From an uncultured Ruminococcus sp. (GTDB lineage Bacteria; Bacillota; Clostridia; Oscillospirales; Ruminococcaceae), in assembly GCA_900319195.1 (NCBI GenBank), contig ONNL01000072.1, positions 1 through 19,705 on the forward strand: a stretch of DNA of 19,705 bases. Direction: 5' to 3'. Numbering within the stretch: position 1 is the first letter of the stretch; each line of letters starts with the position of its first letter. Positions 7,101 to 15,243 of this stretch are shown in pieces. Position numbers and translations under genes: made by a program. The notes under the pieces were generated by a model, which saw only the letters and a list, made by a program, of their open reading frames with translations, had not been told where the DNA came from and did not search any database.

Positions 7101-7964
7101 ATGCACGTATTGATAGTTACCGGGATGTCGGGATCAGGAAAATCCAGTGTAATGGACGTTATGGAGGATATAGGGTATTATTGCATAGACAATATCCCGC
7201 CTAAGCTCATATCACAGTTTGTTGACCTTTGCCGTCAGTCTGAGACAAAGATAACCAAGATAGCTGTTGCTGTCGATGTTAGAACAGGTGATATGTTTTC
7301 TGAGATGTTCCGCTCATGGAAAGAGCTGAAGCTTGCGGATGATGTTGATGTAAAGGTATTGTTCATAGAAGCAAGCCACGAAGTTCTCCTGCGCAGATAT
7401 AAGGAGACTCGCCGCAGACATCCGCTCGCTGAGAAGTTCAACGGAAATCTCCATGAGGCTATAAGCTATGAGCACGAACAGCTTGCACAGCTCCGCGGAA
7501 TAAACGACTATTACATAGACACCACCGACCTCACTGCGTCACAGCTGAAGGAGCAGGTCAGAAAGATGTTCCTTTCCAATTTTTCTGATTCGCTTACTAT
7601 CAAGGTGATGTCTTTCGGATATAAATATGGTGTTTCTACAGAGTCCGACCTTATGTTTGACGTGAGATGCCTGCCGAACCCTTATTATATTGATGAACTC
7701 AGAGAACATACGGGACTTGAAGCGTGTGTAAGCAATTATGTCATGAGCTTTGAGCAGTCGCGCATGATATATGATAAGTTTACCGAGCTTCTTGATATGC
7801 TCATACCGCTTTATGTCCATGAGGGAAAGAGCCAGCTCATAATCGCATTCGGCTGTACAGGCGGAAAGCACCGCTCTGTGACATTTACGGAGCGCATTGC
7901 CAAATACCTCATAGACAAGCAGTATCATGTGCAGATATATCATCGTGACATCAAAAAAGTATAG
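7101..7964 (+). CDS. rapZ: RapZ/YvcJ family nucleotide-binding protein
   Basis: A 287-residue P-loop protein. In E. coli RapZ adapts small RNAs GlmY/GlmZ to RNase E; in Firmicutes (YvcJ) it binds nucleotides and its role is less clear. The Walker A GMSGSGKS (8-15) is intact and is followed by YYCIDNIPP (26-34). The C-terminal domain ends with the diagnostic GCTGGKHRS (251-259), which contains the Cys-Thr-Gly and His residues important for ligand binding in E. coli. The ATG has a GAGGA upstream. In many Firmicutes yvcK (glmR) lies between rapZ and whiA. Here only 16 bases separate rapZ from whiA, so that gene is absent from this locus. Confidence 0.95.
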   Translation: MHVLIVTGMSGSGKSSVMDVMEDIGYYCIDNIPPKLISQFVDLCRQSETKITKIAVAVDVRTGDMFSEMFRSWKELKLADDVDVKVLFIEASHEVLLRRYKETRRRHPLAEKFNGNLHEAISYEHEQLAQLRGINDYYIDTTDLTASQLKEQVRKMFLSNFSDSLTIKVMSFGYKYGVSTESDLMFDVRCLPNPYYIDELREHTGLEACVSNYVMSFEQSRMIYDKFTELLDMLIPLYVHEGKSQLIIAFGCTGGKHRSVTFTERIAKYLIDKQYHVQIYHRDIKKV

Positions 7965-7980
7965 TTTGGAGTGAGCTGAA

Positions 7981-8898
7981 ATTTCGTTTTCAAATGATGT
8001 GAGAAAAGAGATAATCCCGTCGATAAATGACGTGGATAAGCGCTTTGCGTGCCTCTATGGCATGATACTTTTCAGCCGCAGACTAACTAAGGAGCATATA
8101 TGCTTCCAGACGGAAAGCAGTCTCACTGCCGAGCTCTTTTCGTCACTGCTCCACCGTGTTTTCAGCATAGATGCGTCATTTTCCAAGAAGGAACACAAGG
8201 ACGGGGGAGCGCTCTACACCTTCGATATATGCGGCGACAGTGCAGAGCGCATCTTTACTTCCTATAAGCTTTCCGAAAATAACAGAAGAATTGATTCCGA
8301 GATTATTTCAACAAGTAGTCTCGGAGTTTTTACAGCAGGAGCATTTTTTGCCTGCGGAAGCGTCAATGATCCCTCAAAGGAATACCACCTTGAATTTGCC
8401 GCTCCTGCTGAAAGCCTTGCCAATGACCTTTCAGCACTGCTGTGTGACATTGGAGTTACTGCAAAGACAGCTATCCGCAGGGGACAGTACATCGTCTATA
8501 TCAAGGGCAGTGAGTCTATCGAGGACACGCTCACGTTTATCGGTGCACAGCAGTGTACCCTTGAGCTCATGAATGTGAAGATATATAAGGACGTGCGCAA
8601 CAAAGCCAATAGGATAGCCAACTGTGATTCTGCCAATATTGACAAGGTCGTAAATGCTGCACTTAAACAGACTGAGGATATTGAGCTCATTGAAAGAACG
8701 GAGGGGCTTGATTCACTTTCTTCTGAGCTCAGAGAGGTGGCACTGCTGAGACTTGAAAACTCGGGAATGAGCCTGAAGGAGATAGGGGAGTCCCTTAAAG
8801 AGCCGATAAGCCGCTCGGGAGTAAACCACCGATTCAAGAAGCTCTCGGCAATCGCGCAGAGAATAAGAAATGAGGAGTGCGAAAATGGAAAAGAGTGA
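7981..8898 (+). CDS. whiA: WhiA DNA-binding protein, apparent ATT start codon
   Basis: WhiA is a conserved Gram-positive protein with an inactive LAGLIDADG homing-endonuclease fold and a C-terminal helix-turn-helix; it influences cell division and chromosome segregation. From ATT at 7981 the protein is 305 residues and begins (M)SFSNDV, matching the usual MSFSxDV start of the family. Other markers are the AGAFFACGSVNDPSKEYHLE region and SGMSLKEIGESL near the end. GGAGTGAG (7968-7975) is well placed for the ATT. An in-frame TGA at 7972-7974 blocks upstream starts, and no ATG, GTG or TTG lies in frame between it and GTG at 7999. That GTG would drop the conserved residues and leave the ribosome binding site about 27 bases away. 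A sequencing error turning ATG into ATT is possible. It overlaps dnaE by 14 bases. Confidence 0.92.
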   Translation: MSFSNDVRKEIIPSINDVDKRFACLYGMILFSRRLTKEHICFQTESSLTAELFSSLLHRVFSIDASFSKKEHKDGGALYTFDICGDSAERIFTSYKLSENNRRIDSEIISTSSLGVFTAGAFFACGSVNDPSKEYHLEFAAPAESLANDLSALLCDIGVTAKTAIRRGQYIVYIKGSESIEDTLTFIGAQQCTLELMNVKIYKDVRNKANRIANCDSANIDKVVNAALKQTEDIELIERTEGLDSLSSELREVALLRLENSGMSLKEIGESLKEPISRSGVNHRFKKLSAIAQRIRNEECENGKE

Positions 8899-11800
8899 TT
8901 TTGTACACCTTCATTTGCATACAGAATACAGCCTGCTTGACGGTGCCTGCCGCATAGACAGGCTTTTTGAGCATATAAAGGGACTCGGACAGAAAGCTGT
9001 TGCTATCACAGACCACGGAAATATGTACGGAGCAGTCGAGTTTTACAATGCAGCAAAGAAAGCAGGTATCAAGCCGATAATCGGCTGTGAGGTTTATGTC
9101 GCTCCGAGGCGCATGACGGATAAAACTCCGCATATAGACACAAAGCCCTATCATCTCATATTGCTCTGCGAAAATAATGAGGGATATAAAAACCTTGTAA
9201 AGCTTGTCTCCGCGGCAAGCCTTGAGGGGTTCTATAATAAGCCGAGAGTGGATATTGAACTGCTCAGAAAGTACCACAGCGGACTTATCTGCCTTTCTGC
9301 CTGCATTGCAGGTGAAGTGCCGCAGCTTCTTGTCAACGGGCAATATGAAGCGGCAAAGGCAAAGGCTCTGGAGTACCGCAGCATTTTCGGTGAGGGCAAT
9401 TACTATATCGAGGTACAGAATCACGGGATCTCAGATGAGATAGCAATTATCCCGCAGCTGTACAAGCTCTCGGCTGAAACGGGAATACCTCTTGCCGCAA
9501 CAAATGACTGCCACTATGTCGATAAGGCTGATGCCGAGATACAGAACATTTTGCTCTGCATACAGACAGCGAAAAAAATAGACGAACCAAACCCTATAAA
9601 ATTCCCCACGAATGAGTTCTATATCAAGTCAACAGAGGAAATGGCTGAGCTGTTCAGGGGTCACGAGGACGCTGTTACGAACACGGCACTCATTGCGGAG
9701 CGATGCAATGTAGAGTTTGAATTCGGGAATATCAAGCTTCCGAAGTTCACTATTGAGGGAGTTACTGATAACGAGAGGTTTTTCCGAGAGCTATGCCATA
9801 AGGGTATGCTCAAGCGTTACGGCAGTGCTCCTGCAAAGGAGATAACCGAGCGAATGGAGTACGAGCTCTCAGTTATCACAAAAATGGGATATACGGATTA
9901 CTACCTCATAGTGTGGGACTTTATCCGCTATGCAAGGGAGCATAATGTCCCTGTCGGACCCGGGCGAGGCTCAGGAGCAGGAAGTATCTGCGCTTTTTGT
10001 ATCGGTATCACAGGCATAGACCCGATAAAGTTCAATCTGCTTTTCGAGCGCTTTCTCAATCCCGAGAGGGTAAGTATGCCTGATTTCGATATTGATTTCT
10101 GCATTGAGGGACGTCAGAGCGTCAAGGACTACGTTGTCCGAAAATACGGCAAGGACAGGGTGTCTGAGATAATCGCATTTGATACACTGAAAGCAAGGGC
10201 AGCCGTAAAGGACGTAGGACGAGTGCTTGATATTCCGTACAAGCTGTGTGATGTCGTTTCAAAGCTTATCGACCCGAGGCAGTTGCTCGCGGAGGCACTT
10301 GACAGCTCCGATGATTTAAAGAAAATGTACACTTCCGACAGAACGGTCAAGCGTCTCATTGATATATCAATGAAGCTTGAGGGAATGCCGCGCCATACCT
10401 CGACGCACGCCGCAGGAGTCGTCATATCTGCCGTTCCGCTGAGTGACCTTGTCCCTTTGCAAAAGAATGACGGAACAGTTGTCACACAGTACACGATGAC
10501 TGTTCTTGAATCGCTCGGACTGCTAAAAATGGACTTTCTCGGACTGCGCAACCTCACGATAATACGTGACGCGGTAAATAATATCCGAAAATCCGAGCCG
10601 AATTTCGATATAAACGCAATTCCTACCGATGATAAGGCAGTGTATGAAATGCTGTCCAAGGGAGATACGAGCGGAGTATTCCAGCTTGAAAGCGAGGGAA
10701 TGACCGCCCGTCTTACCGAGCTTAAACCCGAGCGACTTGAGGACCTCATCGTAATCCTCTCGCTCTACCGTCCCGGACCTATGAAGTCTATACCGCTCTA
10801 TATCAAAAACAAGAATCATCCCGAGAGCATCACATATAAGCATCCGCTTCTGAAGGACATTTTACAGGACACATACGGCTGTATGGTCTATCAGGAGCAG
10901 GTCATGGAGATATGCCGCAAGCTTGCAGGATATTCCTACGGACACGCTGATATAGTGCGTCGTGCAATGGCAAAGAAAAAGCATGATGTAATGCTAAAGG
11001 AGCGCAGCAGCTTCGTTAAAGGAGCTGCCGAAAAGGGAGTATCGGAGGAGATAGCAAATTCCGTATTTGATGATATGGTGAGCTTTGCGTCATATGCGTT
11101 CAATAAGTCACACGCTGCCGCATATGCCTATCTGTCGTACCAGACCGCATTCCTCAAATGCCATTACAGAGGCATTTATATGGCGGCACTTATGTCGAGC
11201 GTTATGAGCAGCGGTGAAAAGCTCAACGAGTATATCTCCTCATGCCGAGCGGAAGGGATAGAGATAGTTCCGCCGAACGTGAATATCAGTACAGAGAGCT
11301 TCACATACAGCAGCGGTAAGATATATTTCGGACTTCTCGGCATAAAGAATATGGGCAGCGGACTTGCGGAAAAGATTATATCCGAGCGCAGAAATGGAGC
11401 TTTTAAAAGTCTCAGGAATTTCTGCGAGCGTGTAAGCGGACGCGAGCTCAGTAAAAAGGCACTGGAGAACCTTATAAAAACAGGTGCGTTTGACGATCTC
11501 GGACTCAACAGAAGGCAGATGCTCGACAATTATGAGGCAATGCTCGGGGAGTCAGCTCCCGATTCATCTGTCGAGGGACAGATGAGCTTCCCGGGACTTG
11601 AAGAAATAACGGAAAAGAGAGTGCCGTATGCTCCCGAATATGATAAAATGCAGCTTCTTGCAATGGAAAAGGATGCCGTAGGTCTCTATCTCTCGGGCAG
11701 TCCCGTTTCACAGTACAGCTATCTAAGCTCGCTGCTTCATACACAAACGATTGGCAGTATAATAAAAAGTGAGCGCATACGCGAGGGTGACGAGATAAAG

Positions 11801-12274
11801 CTCATATGTATGGTCGAGGAAAAGAAGATACACACGACAAAAAAAATGGACCAGATGTGCTTTCTGCGTCTGAGCGATGATACGGGAGAGATAGACGCTG
11901 TTGTCTTTCCGAATGTATTCATGCTTGTCGGAAACAGCATAAATGAGGGGAACGTTGTCTATATTACGGGAAGAGCCTCTCTGCGTGACGAGACTGTCAC
12001 CGTGATTTGCAGTGCAGTAGTCCCACACCTTGAAAACGGACGATTTGCTGAGAACAAAATGCTGTGCATAAAAATTGATTCACATGAAACATCGCGTATT
12101 CCCGAGATAGAAGCAATATGCATCAAATACAAGGGGAATACCCCGATATGCTTTTACCTTATCGACCTTAAAAAGACCGTTAAGCCTAAAAAAATGCTTA
12201 ACATTTCAGTAGGTGAGGACTCGTTTGCAGAGCTTTTACGTCTCTTTGGTACAGAAAAGCTCGGACTAATCTGA
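8885..12274 (+). CDS. dnaE: DNA polymerase III subunit alpha (DnaE)
   Basis: Replicative family C DNA polymerase; in Firmicutes it usually works beside PolC, extending primers on the lagging strand. The product is 1129 residues, close to B. subtilis DnaE. The N-terminal PHP domain has HLHLHTEYSLLDG (8-20) and keeps its metal histidines. The polymerase core has PGRGSGAGS (359-367), PDFDIDF with D400 and D402, and the third aspartate D550 in KMDFLGLRNL. A helix-hairpin-helix region (LGIKNMGSGLAEKI) lies around 820 and an OB fold follows from about 960. GAGGAG at 8872-8877 supports the ATG at 8885 over one at 8870 that overlaps this signal. It is coupled to whiA. A short GCCG-AAAA-CGGC hairpin at 12286-12297 may act as a weak terminator. 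Confidence 0.97.
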   Translation: MEKSDFVHLHLHTEYSLLDGACRIDRLFEHIKGLGQKAVAITDHGNMYGAVEFYNAAKKAGIKPIIGCEVYVAPRRMTDKTPHIDTKPYHLILLCENNEGYKNLVKLVSAASLEGFYNKPRVDIELLRKYHSGLICLSACIAGEVPQLLVNGQYEAAKAKALEYRSIFGEGNYYIEVQNHGISDEIAIIPQLYKLSAETGIPLAATNDCHYVDKADAEIQNILLCIQTAKKIDEPNPIKFPTNEFYIKSTEEMAELFRGHEDAVTNTALIAERCNVEFEFGNIKLPKFTIEGVTDNERFFRELCHKGMLKRYGSAPAKEITERMEYELSVITKMGYTDYYLIVWDFIRYAREHNVPVGPGRGSGAGSICAFCIGITGIDPIKFNLLFERFLNPERVSMPDFDIDFCIEGRQSVKDYVVRKYGKDRVSEIIAFDTLKARAAVKDVGRVLDIPYKLCDVVSKLIDPRQLLAEALDSSDDLKKMYTSDRTVKRLIDISMKLEGMPRHTSTHAAGVVISAVPLSDLVPLQKNDGTVVTQYTMTVLESLGLLKMDFLGLRNLTIIRDAVNNIRKSEPNFDINAIPTDDKAVYEMLSKGDTSGVFQLESEGMTARLTELKPERLEDLIVILSLYRPGPMKSIPLYIKNKNHPESITYKHPLLKDILQDTYGCMVYQEQVMEICRKLAGYSYGHADIVRRAMAKKKHDVMLKERSSFVKGAAEKGVSEEIANSVFDDMVSFASYAFNKSHAAAYAYLSYQTAFLKCHYRGIYMAALMSSVMSSGEKLNEYISSCRAEGIEIVPPNVNISTESFTYSSGKIYFGLLGIKNMGSGLAEKIISERRNGAFKSLRNFCERVSGRELSKKALENLIKTGAFDDLGLNRRQMLDNYEAMLGESAPDSSVEGQMSFPGLEEITEKRVPYAPEYDKMQLLAMEKDAVGLYLSGSPVSQYSYLSSLLHTQTIGSIIKSERIREGDEIKLICMVEEKKIHTTKKMDQMCFLRLSDDTGEIDAVVFPNVFMLVGNSINEGNVVYITGRASLRDETVTVICSAVVPHLENGRFAENKMLCIKIDSHETSRIPEIEAICIKYKGNTPICFYLIDLKKTVKPKKMLNISVGEDSFAELLRLFGTEKLGLI

Positions 12275-12342
12275 GGTGAACAATTGCCGAAAACGGCTTA
12301 ATTTCTGGATATAGAGCCTTATTCACATAAAAAACAGATATA

Positions 12343-12363
12343 TTTGCATTGATTCTTTGCAAA
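12343..12363. repeat. dyad TTTGCA-N9-TGCAAA upstream of the pfkA promoter
   Basis: A perfect six-base inverted repeat with arms at 12343-12348 and 12358-12363, ending four bases before the pfkA -35 box. Its position suits an activator or repressor site, but it does not match a motif I can name, and it is short enough to be chance in AT-rich DNA. Apart from the weak hairpin at 12286-12297, the 171-base gap between dnaE and pfkA holds only this dyad and the promoter. Confidence 0.3.
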
Positions 12364-12367
12364 ACCC

Positions 12368-12396
12368 TTGACAATTCAACGTCAAAGTGGTAAAAT
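12368..12396 (+). promoter_or_regulatory. sigma-A promoter of pfkA with overlapping dyad
   Basis: TTGACA (12368-12373) and TAAAAT (12391-12396) are exactly 17 bases apart. The -35 box is the left arm of an inverted repeat, TTGAC-N8-GTCAA (12368-12385), which reaches into the spacer. A protein bound there would block polymerase, so this may be an operator. The predicted start near 12403 gives a leader of about 40 bases. Confidence 0.85.
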
Positions 12397-12445
12397 ATAA
12401 ATGTATGGATTATAATATGCCGTGTGCAGAATGGAGTAAAATATA

Positions 12446-13408
12446 ATGATTAAAAAAATCGGTGTTTTAACAAGTGGCGGAGATGCTCCGGGCATGAATG
12501 CCGCTGTAAGAGCAGTTGTAAGATCAGCTCTCAGCAAGGGTATGGAAGTCTATGGTATTCACAGAGGCTATAACGGACTTATCAGCGGTGACATCTTTAA
12601 AATGGACGAGAGAAGTGTTTCGGATATAATCCACAGAGGCGGTACAATTCTCTATACAGCAAGATGCCCCGAATTCAAGTATGCAGAGGGCGTTGCTAAG
12701 GGCAAGGCTATGTGCGATAAATTTGGTATCGAAGGTCTTGTAGTTATCGGCGGTGATGGTTCGTTCAGAGGTGCGGCAGACCTTTCAGCACAGGGTGTGC
12801 TCTGCATCGGTATCCCCGGTACTATCGACAACGATATTGCCTGCACTGACTATACTATCGGTTTCGATACAGCTATGAATACAGCTATGGAGCTTGCTGA
12901 TAAGCTCCGTGATACATCTCAGTCCCACGACAGAATCTCAGTTGTTGAGGTAATGGGCAGAGGTGCCGGTCATATCGCTGTTAATACAGGTATTGCCTGC
13001 GGTGCAACAGAGATAATCACTAAGGAAGTTCCTTATGACCTCGAGGACATTGCTAAGAGAATGCTTGCTAAGAAGGCTAAGGGTAAGCAGAACTTCGTAG
13101 TAATCGTTGCTGAGGGCATTGGACATTCTCAGGAGATAGCTGAAAAGCTTCAGGAGCTGACAGGTATCGAGTCAAGAGCTACTGTACTCGGTCACGTACA
13201 GAGAGGCGGAAATCCGACTCTCAGAGACAGAGTTGAGGCTACGAGAATGGCTTATTATGCTGTTGAGCTTCTTGAAAATGGTATCGGTGACCGTGTTGTC
13301 GGCATAAAGGACAGCCATCTTGTTGACTTCGATATTCAGGACGCACTTCACATGACAAAGCCCTATGATGAAAAGCTTCATCATATTGCTGAAGAGATCG
13401 CATTCTGA
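12446..13408 (+). CDS. pfkA: ATP-dependent 6-phosphofructokinase
   Basis: Cytosolic glycolytic enzyme converting fructose 6-phosphate and ATP to fructose 1,6-bisphosphate. The 320 residues are the bacterial PfkA length. GGDAPGMNAAVRA (11-23) and IGGDGSFRGA (101-110) form the ATP site; the glycine G105 after the aspartate indicates an ATP rather than a pyrophosphate enzyme. PGTIDND (124-130) supplies the catalytic base D128, and MGRGAGHIA and GHVQRGGNP complete the active site. GGAG lies nine bases before the ATG. Unlike dnaE next door, arginine codons here are almost all AGA, and GCT and GTT are frequent, which fits a highly expressed gene. It has its own promoter and a strong downstream hairpin, so it is probably transcribed alone. 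Confidence 0.97.
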   Translation: MIKKIGVLTSGGDAPGMNAAVRAVVRSALSKGMEVYGIHRGYNGLISGDIFKMDERSVSDIIHRGGTILYTARCPEFKYAEGVAKGKAMCDKFGIEGLVVIGGDGSFRGAADLSAQGVLCIGIPGTIDNDIACTDYTIGFDTAMNTAMELADKLRDTSQSHDRISVVEVMGRGAGHIAVNTGIACGATEIITKEVPYDLEDIAKRMLAKKAKGKQNFVVIVAEGIGHSQEIAEKLQELTGIESRATVLGHVQRGGNPTLRDRVEATRMAYYAVELLENGIGDRVVGIKDSHLVDFDIQDALHMTKPYDEKLHHIAEEIAF

Positions 13409-13458
13409 TCGTTCTTACATATAAAGAGCACTTGAACAGAATATCAATGAATGTTTAT

Positions 13459-13487
13459 CGGGGAAGTCTCAATCAGAGGCTTCCCCG
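13459..13487. terminator. bidirectional hairpin terminator between pfkA and the S1-domain gene
   Basis: A 12-base-pair stem with a five-base loop (AATCA). The left arm CGGGGAAGTCTC pairs with GAGGCTTCCCCG, including one T-G wobble. It is followed by AATTTGTTTAT on the plus side and preceded by an A/T-rich run on the other. It sits between convergent genes, so it can stop transcription from both. Its inner arms are identical to those of the hairpin at 19474-19500. Confidence 0.85.
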
Positions 13488-13508
13488 AATTTGTTTATAT
13501 GTGTCCGT

Positions 13509-14423
13509 TCAAAACCTCGTGACAATGTTTTTCGACGAATTATCGGGAGAGTACTTCCACTCGTCGATATGACTGCCCTCGAAAAAATACTTCATTGGCA
13601 ATATGTAGCCGCCGTCCTCGCAGACATCAACGATAACGAGCTTGACCTTCATCTTTTCGGGGATTATGGCTTTTATAAACACGCTGACGCTCTGACCTAC
13701 CATGATGTTTTCCTTTGGCTCGGCAAGTCCTGCGAGGTTTGGCGCAAGCTCGACAAATATCCCGTAATTCTCGACTGAACGGACTATTCCCGAAACTGTT
13801 TCTCCTGCACTGAATCCCGCTGCATTTTCCTCCCATGTACCAAGAAGCTCCTTATGCGTGAGGAACACCCGACCGTTTTCCACGGATTTCACGATAACCT
13901 TTATCTTCTGTCCGACAGCCAGCCTGTCGGAAGGGTCGGAGATTCTTGATACCGATATTTCATCTATCGGAATGAGCGAGGAAATGCCGCAGCCAATGTC
14001 CACGAATGCCCCGAACTGCTCTATGTGAGTGACCTTTGCGCCGATAACATCTCCAGACTTAAAGGTGCTTATGTAGCAGCTCAGGCATTCCTCCTGAGCC
14101 TTTACCCGTGAAAGCCGTGCAGTCACAGAGCCGTCCTTGTCCTCTATTCCGACCACTTTAAAGCAAACGGGCTTATTTACCCGTGAGATAACAGCTATAT
14201 CGCGTATGGTGCCGTCTTTAATTCCTAGAGCACCGTCCTCACGCGCTATAATGCCTTTTCCGCACGGCAGTTCAACAATAAGGTCATGTTCTCCCGTACA
14301 CATGACTGCTCTTGCTTCGAGGGTGATATTCAGCTGCATTGCCTCGTCAAGTCCGTTTACCGACGAAATATAGCGCAGATTATCTTCACTGTTGATAAGT
14401 GTACCTTCAGGCTTAAAATCCAT
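13509..14423 (-). CDS. S1-domain RNA-binding protein
   Basis: A 304-residue soluble protein with two clear S1 OB-fold domains and a more degenerate one before them. The clear ones lie at about 123-191 (SGDVIGAKVTHIEQFGAFVD, then LTHKELLGTW) and 205-265 (AGETVSGIVRSVENYGIFVE). Residues 30-107 look like a worn S1 fold. This layout resembles short ribosomal-protein-S1-like proteins of Clostridia, which bind single-stranded RNA. The true partner is unknown: it could assist translation or RNA turnover. The start ATG has GGAGG about seven bases upstream. It lies 69 bases downstream of the unknown 117-residue gene on the same strand and is probably co-transcribed with it. Confidence 0.85.
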   Translation of the reverse strand: MDFKPEGTLINSEDNLRYISSVNGLDEAMQLNITLEARAVMCTGEHDLIVELPCGKGIIAREDGALGIKDGTIRDIAVISRVNKPVCFKVVGIEDKDGSVTARLSRVKAQEECLSCYISTFKSGDVIGAKVTHIEQFGAFVDIGCGISSLIPIDEISVSRISDPSDRLAVGQKIKVIVKSVENGRVFLTHKELLGTWEENAAGFSAGETVSGIVRSVENYGIFVELAPNLAGLAEPKENIMVGQSVSVFIKAIIPEKMKVKLVIVDVCEDGGYILPMKYFFEGSHIDEWKYSPDNSSKNIVTRF

Positions 14424-14492
14424 TTTTATACCTCCGCAATTTGTTTGATACGAAATAATATGCGGAAGTCTTTGACAATATTCCGAAATTTC

Positions 14493-14846
14493 TCAGATAG
14501 CGGAGTGCAACTTGCTGCCGCCCATAGCGTTAAGCACAGCGCAGACATTATTTATGTCCATGCTGTCGCAGACGATATACATTGAAGCCTTACGGCTCCT
14601 TTTCGGCTCTGGGACAACGTCCGCAGCCGCAGGCGACTCCAGTACAGAGGTATAGTAGTTATGACTCGTGACAGCTGTCGGAATGACTGTGTACACTGTG
14701 CCGCTGTTCAGATGAGAAGCTTTTTCGGCTGTCCTGCTGCTTATTATTCCTGCGGAGTGCACCGTCGAGCAGCGCTCCTTGACTTTTCTGACTGCCGCTT
14801 CCGCAAGGTCGGGAGTTTCAAATTCGGCTGATACTCTTGATAGCAT
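14493..14846 (-). CDS. uncharacterised 117-residue protein
   Basis: I do not recognise this protein. It is small and soluble, with no signal peptide or membrane helix. Residues 3-26 (strand, then helix around DLAEAAVRKVKERC) and 88-117 (strand SMYIVCDS, helix INNVCAVLNAMGG, then a final strand) look like two alpha-beta halves such as occur in small ligand- or stress-related domains. A Pro/Lys/Arg-rich linker (about 72-87) separates them. AAAGGA lies about six bases before the ATG, supporting translation. It appears to be the first gene of a two-gene unit with the S1-domain protein. The function is unknown. Confidence 0.7.
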   Translation of the reverse strand: MLSRVSAEFETPDLAEAAVRKVKERCSTVHSAGIISSRTAEKASHLNSGTVYTVIPTAVTSHNYYTSVLESPAAADVVPEPKRSRKASMYIVCDSMDINNVCAVLNAMGGSKLHSAI

Positions 14847-14940
14847 ATTTTTTCCTTTCTATTTTTGTATGAGTTTAATATGTTTGGCGTACTGCTTTTA
14901 TTATTTTTCACCAAAATCAAAAAAATATACTCTCTAAATA

Positions 14941-14969
14941 TTGATTTACGCGCGAATTTGAGGTATAAT
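14941..14969 (+). promoter_or_regulatory. sigma-A promoter for the DUF951-prfA-tsaC-coaE operon
   Basis: TTGATT (14941-14946) and a perfect TATAAT (14964-14969) are separated by 17 bases. Transcription should start near 14976, about 30 bases before the TTG start of the first gene. The 158-base gap from 14847 to 15005 is AT-rich and divergent. I could not define a convincing promoter for the minus-strand gene in it. Confidence 0.85.
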
Positions 14970-15005
14970 TATTAATGTACGATTTTGCGGAAAGGAGTGA
15001 ACACT

Positions 15006-15194
15006 TTGGACGTCAGAGTAGGGGATATACTTACAATGAAAAAGAATCATCCATGCGGCTGCAATGAAATGCTTGTCGAAAGAACAGGAATGGATTTCAG
15101 ACTTAAATGTGTAAAGTGCTCGCATTCATTTATGGTACCCAGAAACAAGATCGAAAAGAGTATAAAAAAAATCAGCAGAGCTGATGAAGGTTAG
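15006..15194 (+). CDS. DUF951 zinc-binding protein
   Basis: A 62-residue protein of the widespread Firmicute DUF951 family, whose function is unknown. It has four cysteines in two pairs, C17 and C19 (HPCGC) and C35 and C38 (KCVKC), a likely zinc ribbon. The family start pattern is a short MDVxVGD followed by VTMKKNHPCG, matched here from TTG at 15006. AAAGGAG (14991-14997) sits eight bases before it. An in-frame TTG at 14985 lies upstream of that signal and is unlikely. It is the first gene after a strong promoter and 49 bases before prfA. Confidence 0.88.
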   Translation: MDVRVGDILTMKKNHPCGCNEMLVERTGMDFRLKCVKCSHSFMVPRNKIEKSIKKISRADEG

Positions 15195-15243
15195 CTTTTC
15201 TTAATTTTCAGCAATATCTATTTTAAGGAGCAGATAATACCGA

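Noticed and set aside
8834..9424. 196-residue open frame on the minus strand inside dnaE
   Set aside because: It is antisense to the PHP domain of a clearly real gene, has no good ribosome binding site, and does not resemble any family.
12275..12445. Possible riboswitch or leader RNA before pfkA
   Set aside because: The predicted leader is only about 40 bases and has no strong hairpin or terminator; the other signals in the gap are promoter elements and dyads.
12746..12775. pfkA as a pyrophosphate-dependent enzyme
   Set aside because: The ATP-site motif is GGDGS with glycine after the aspartate, whereas pyrophosphate enzymes carry aspartate at that position.
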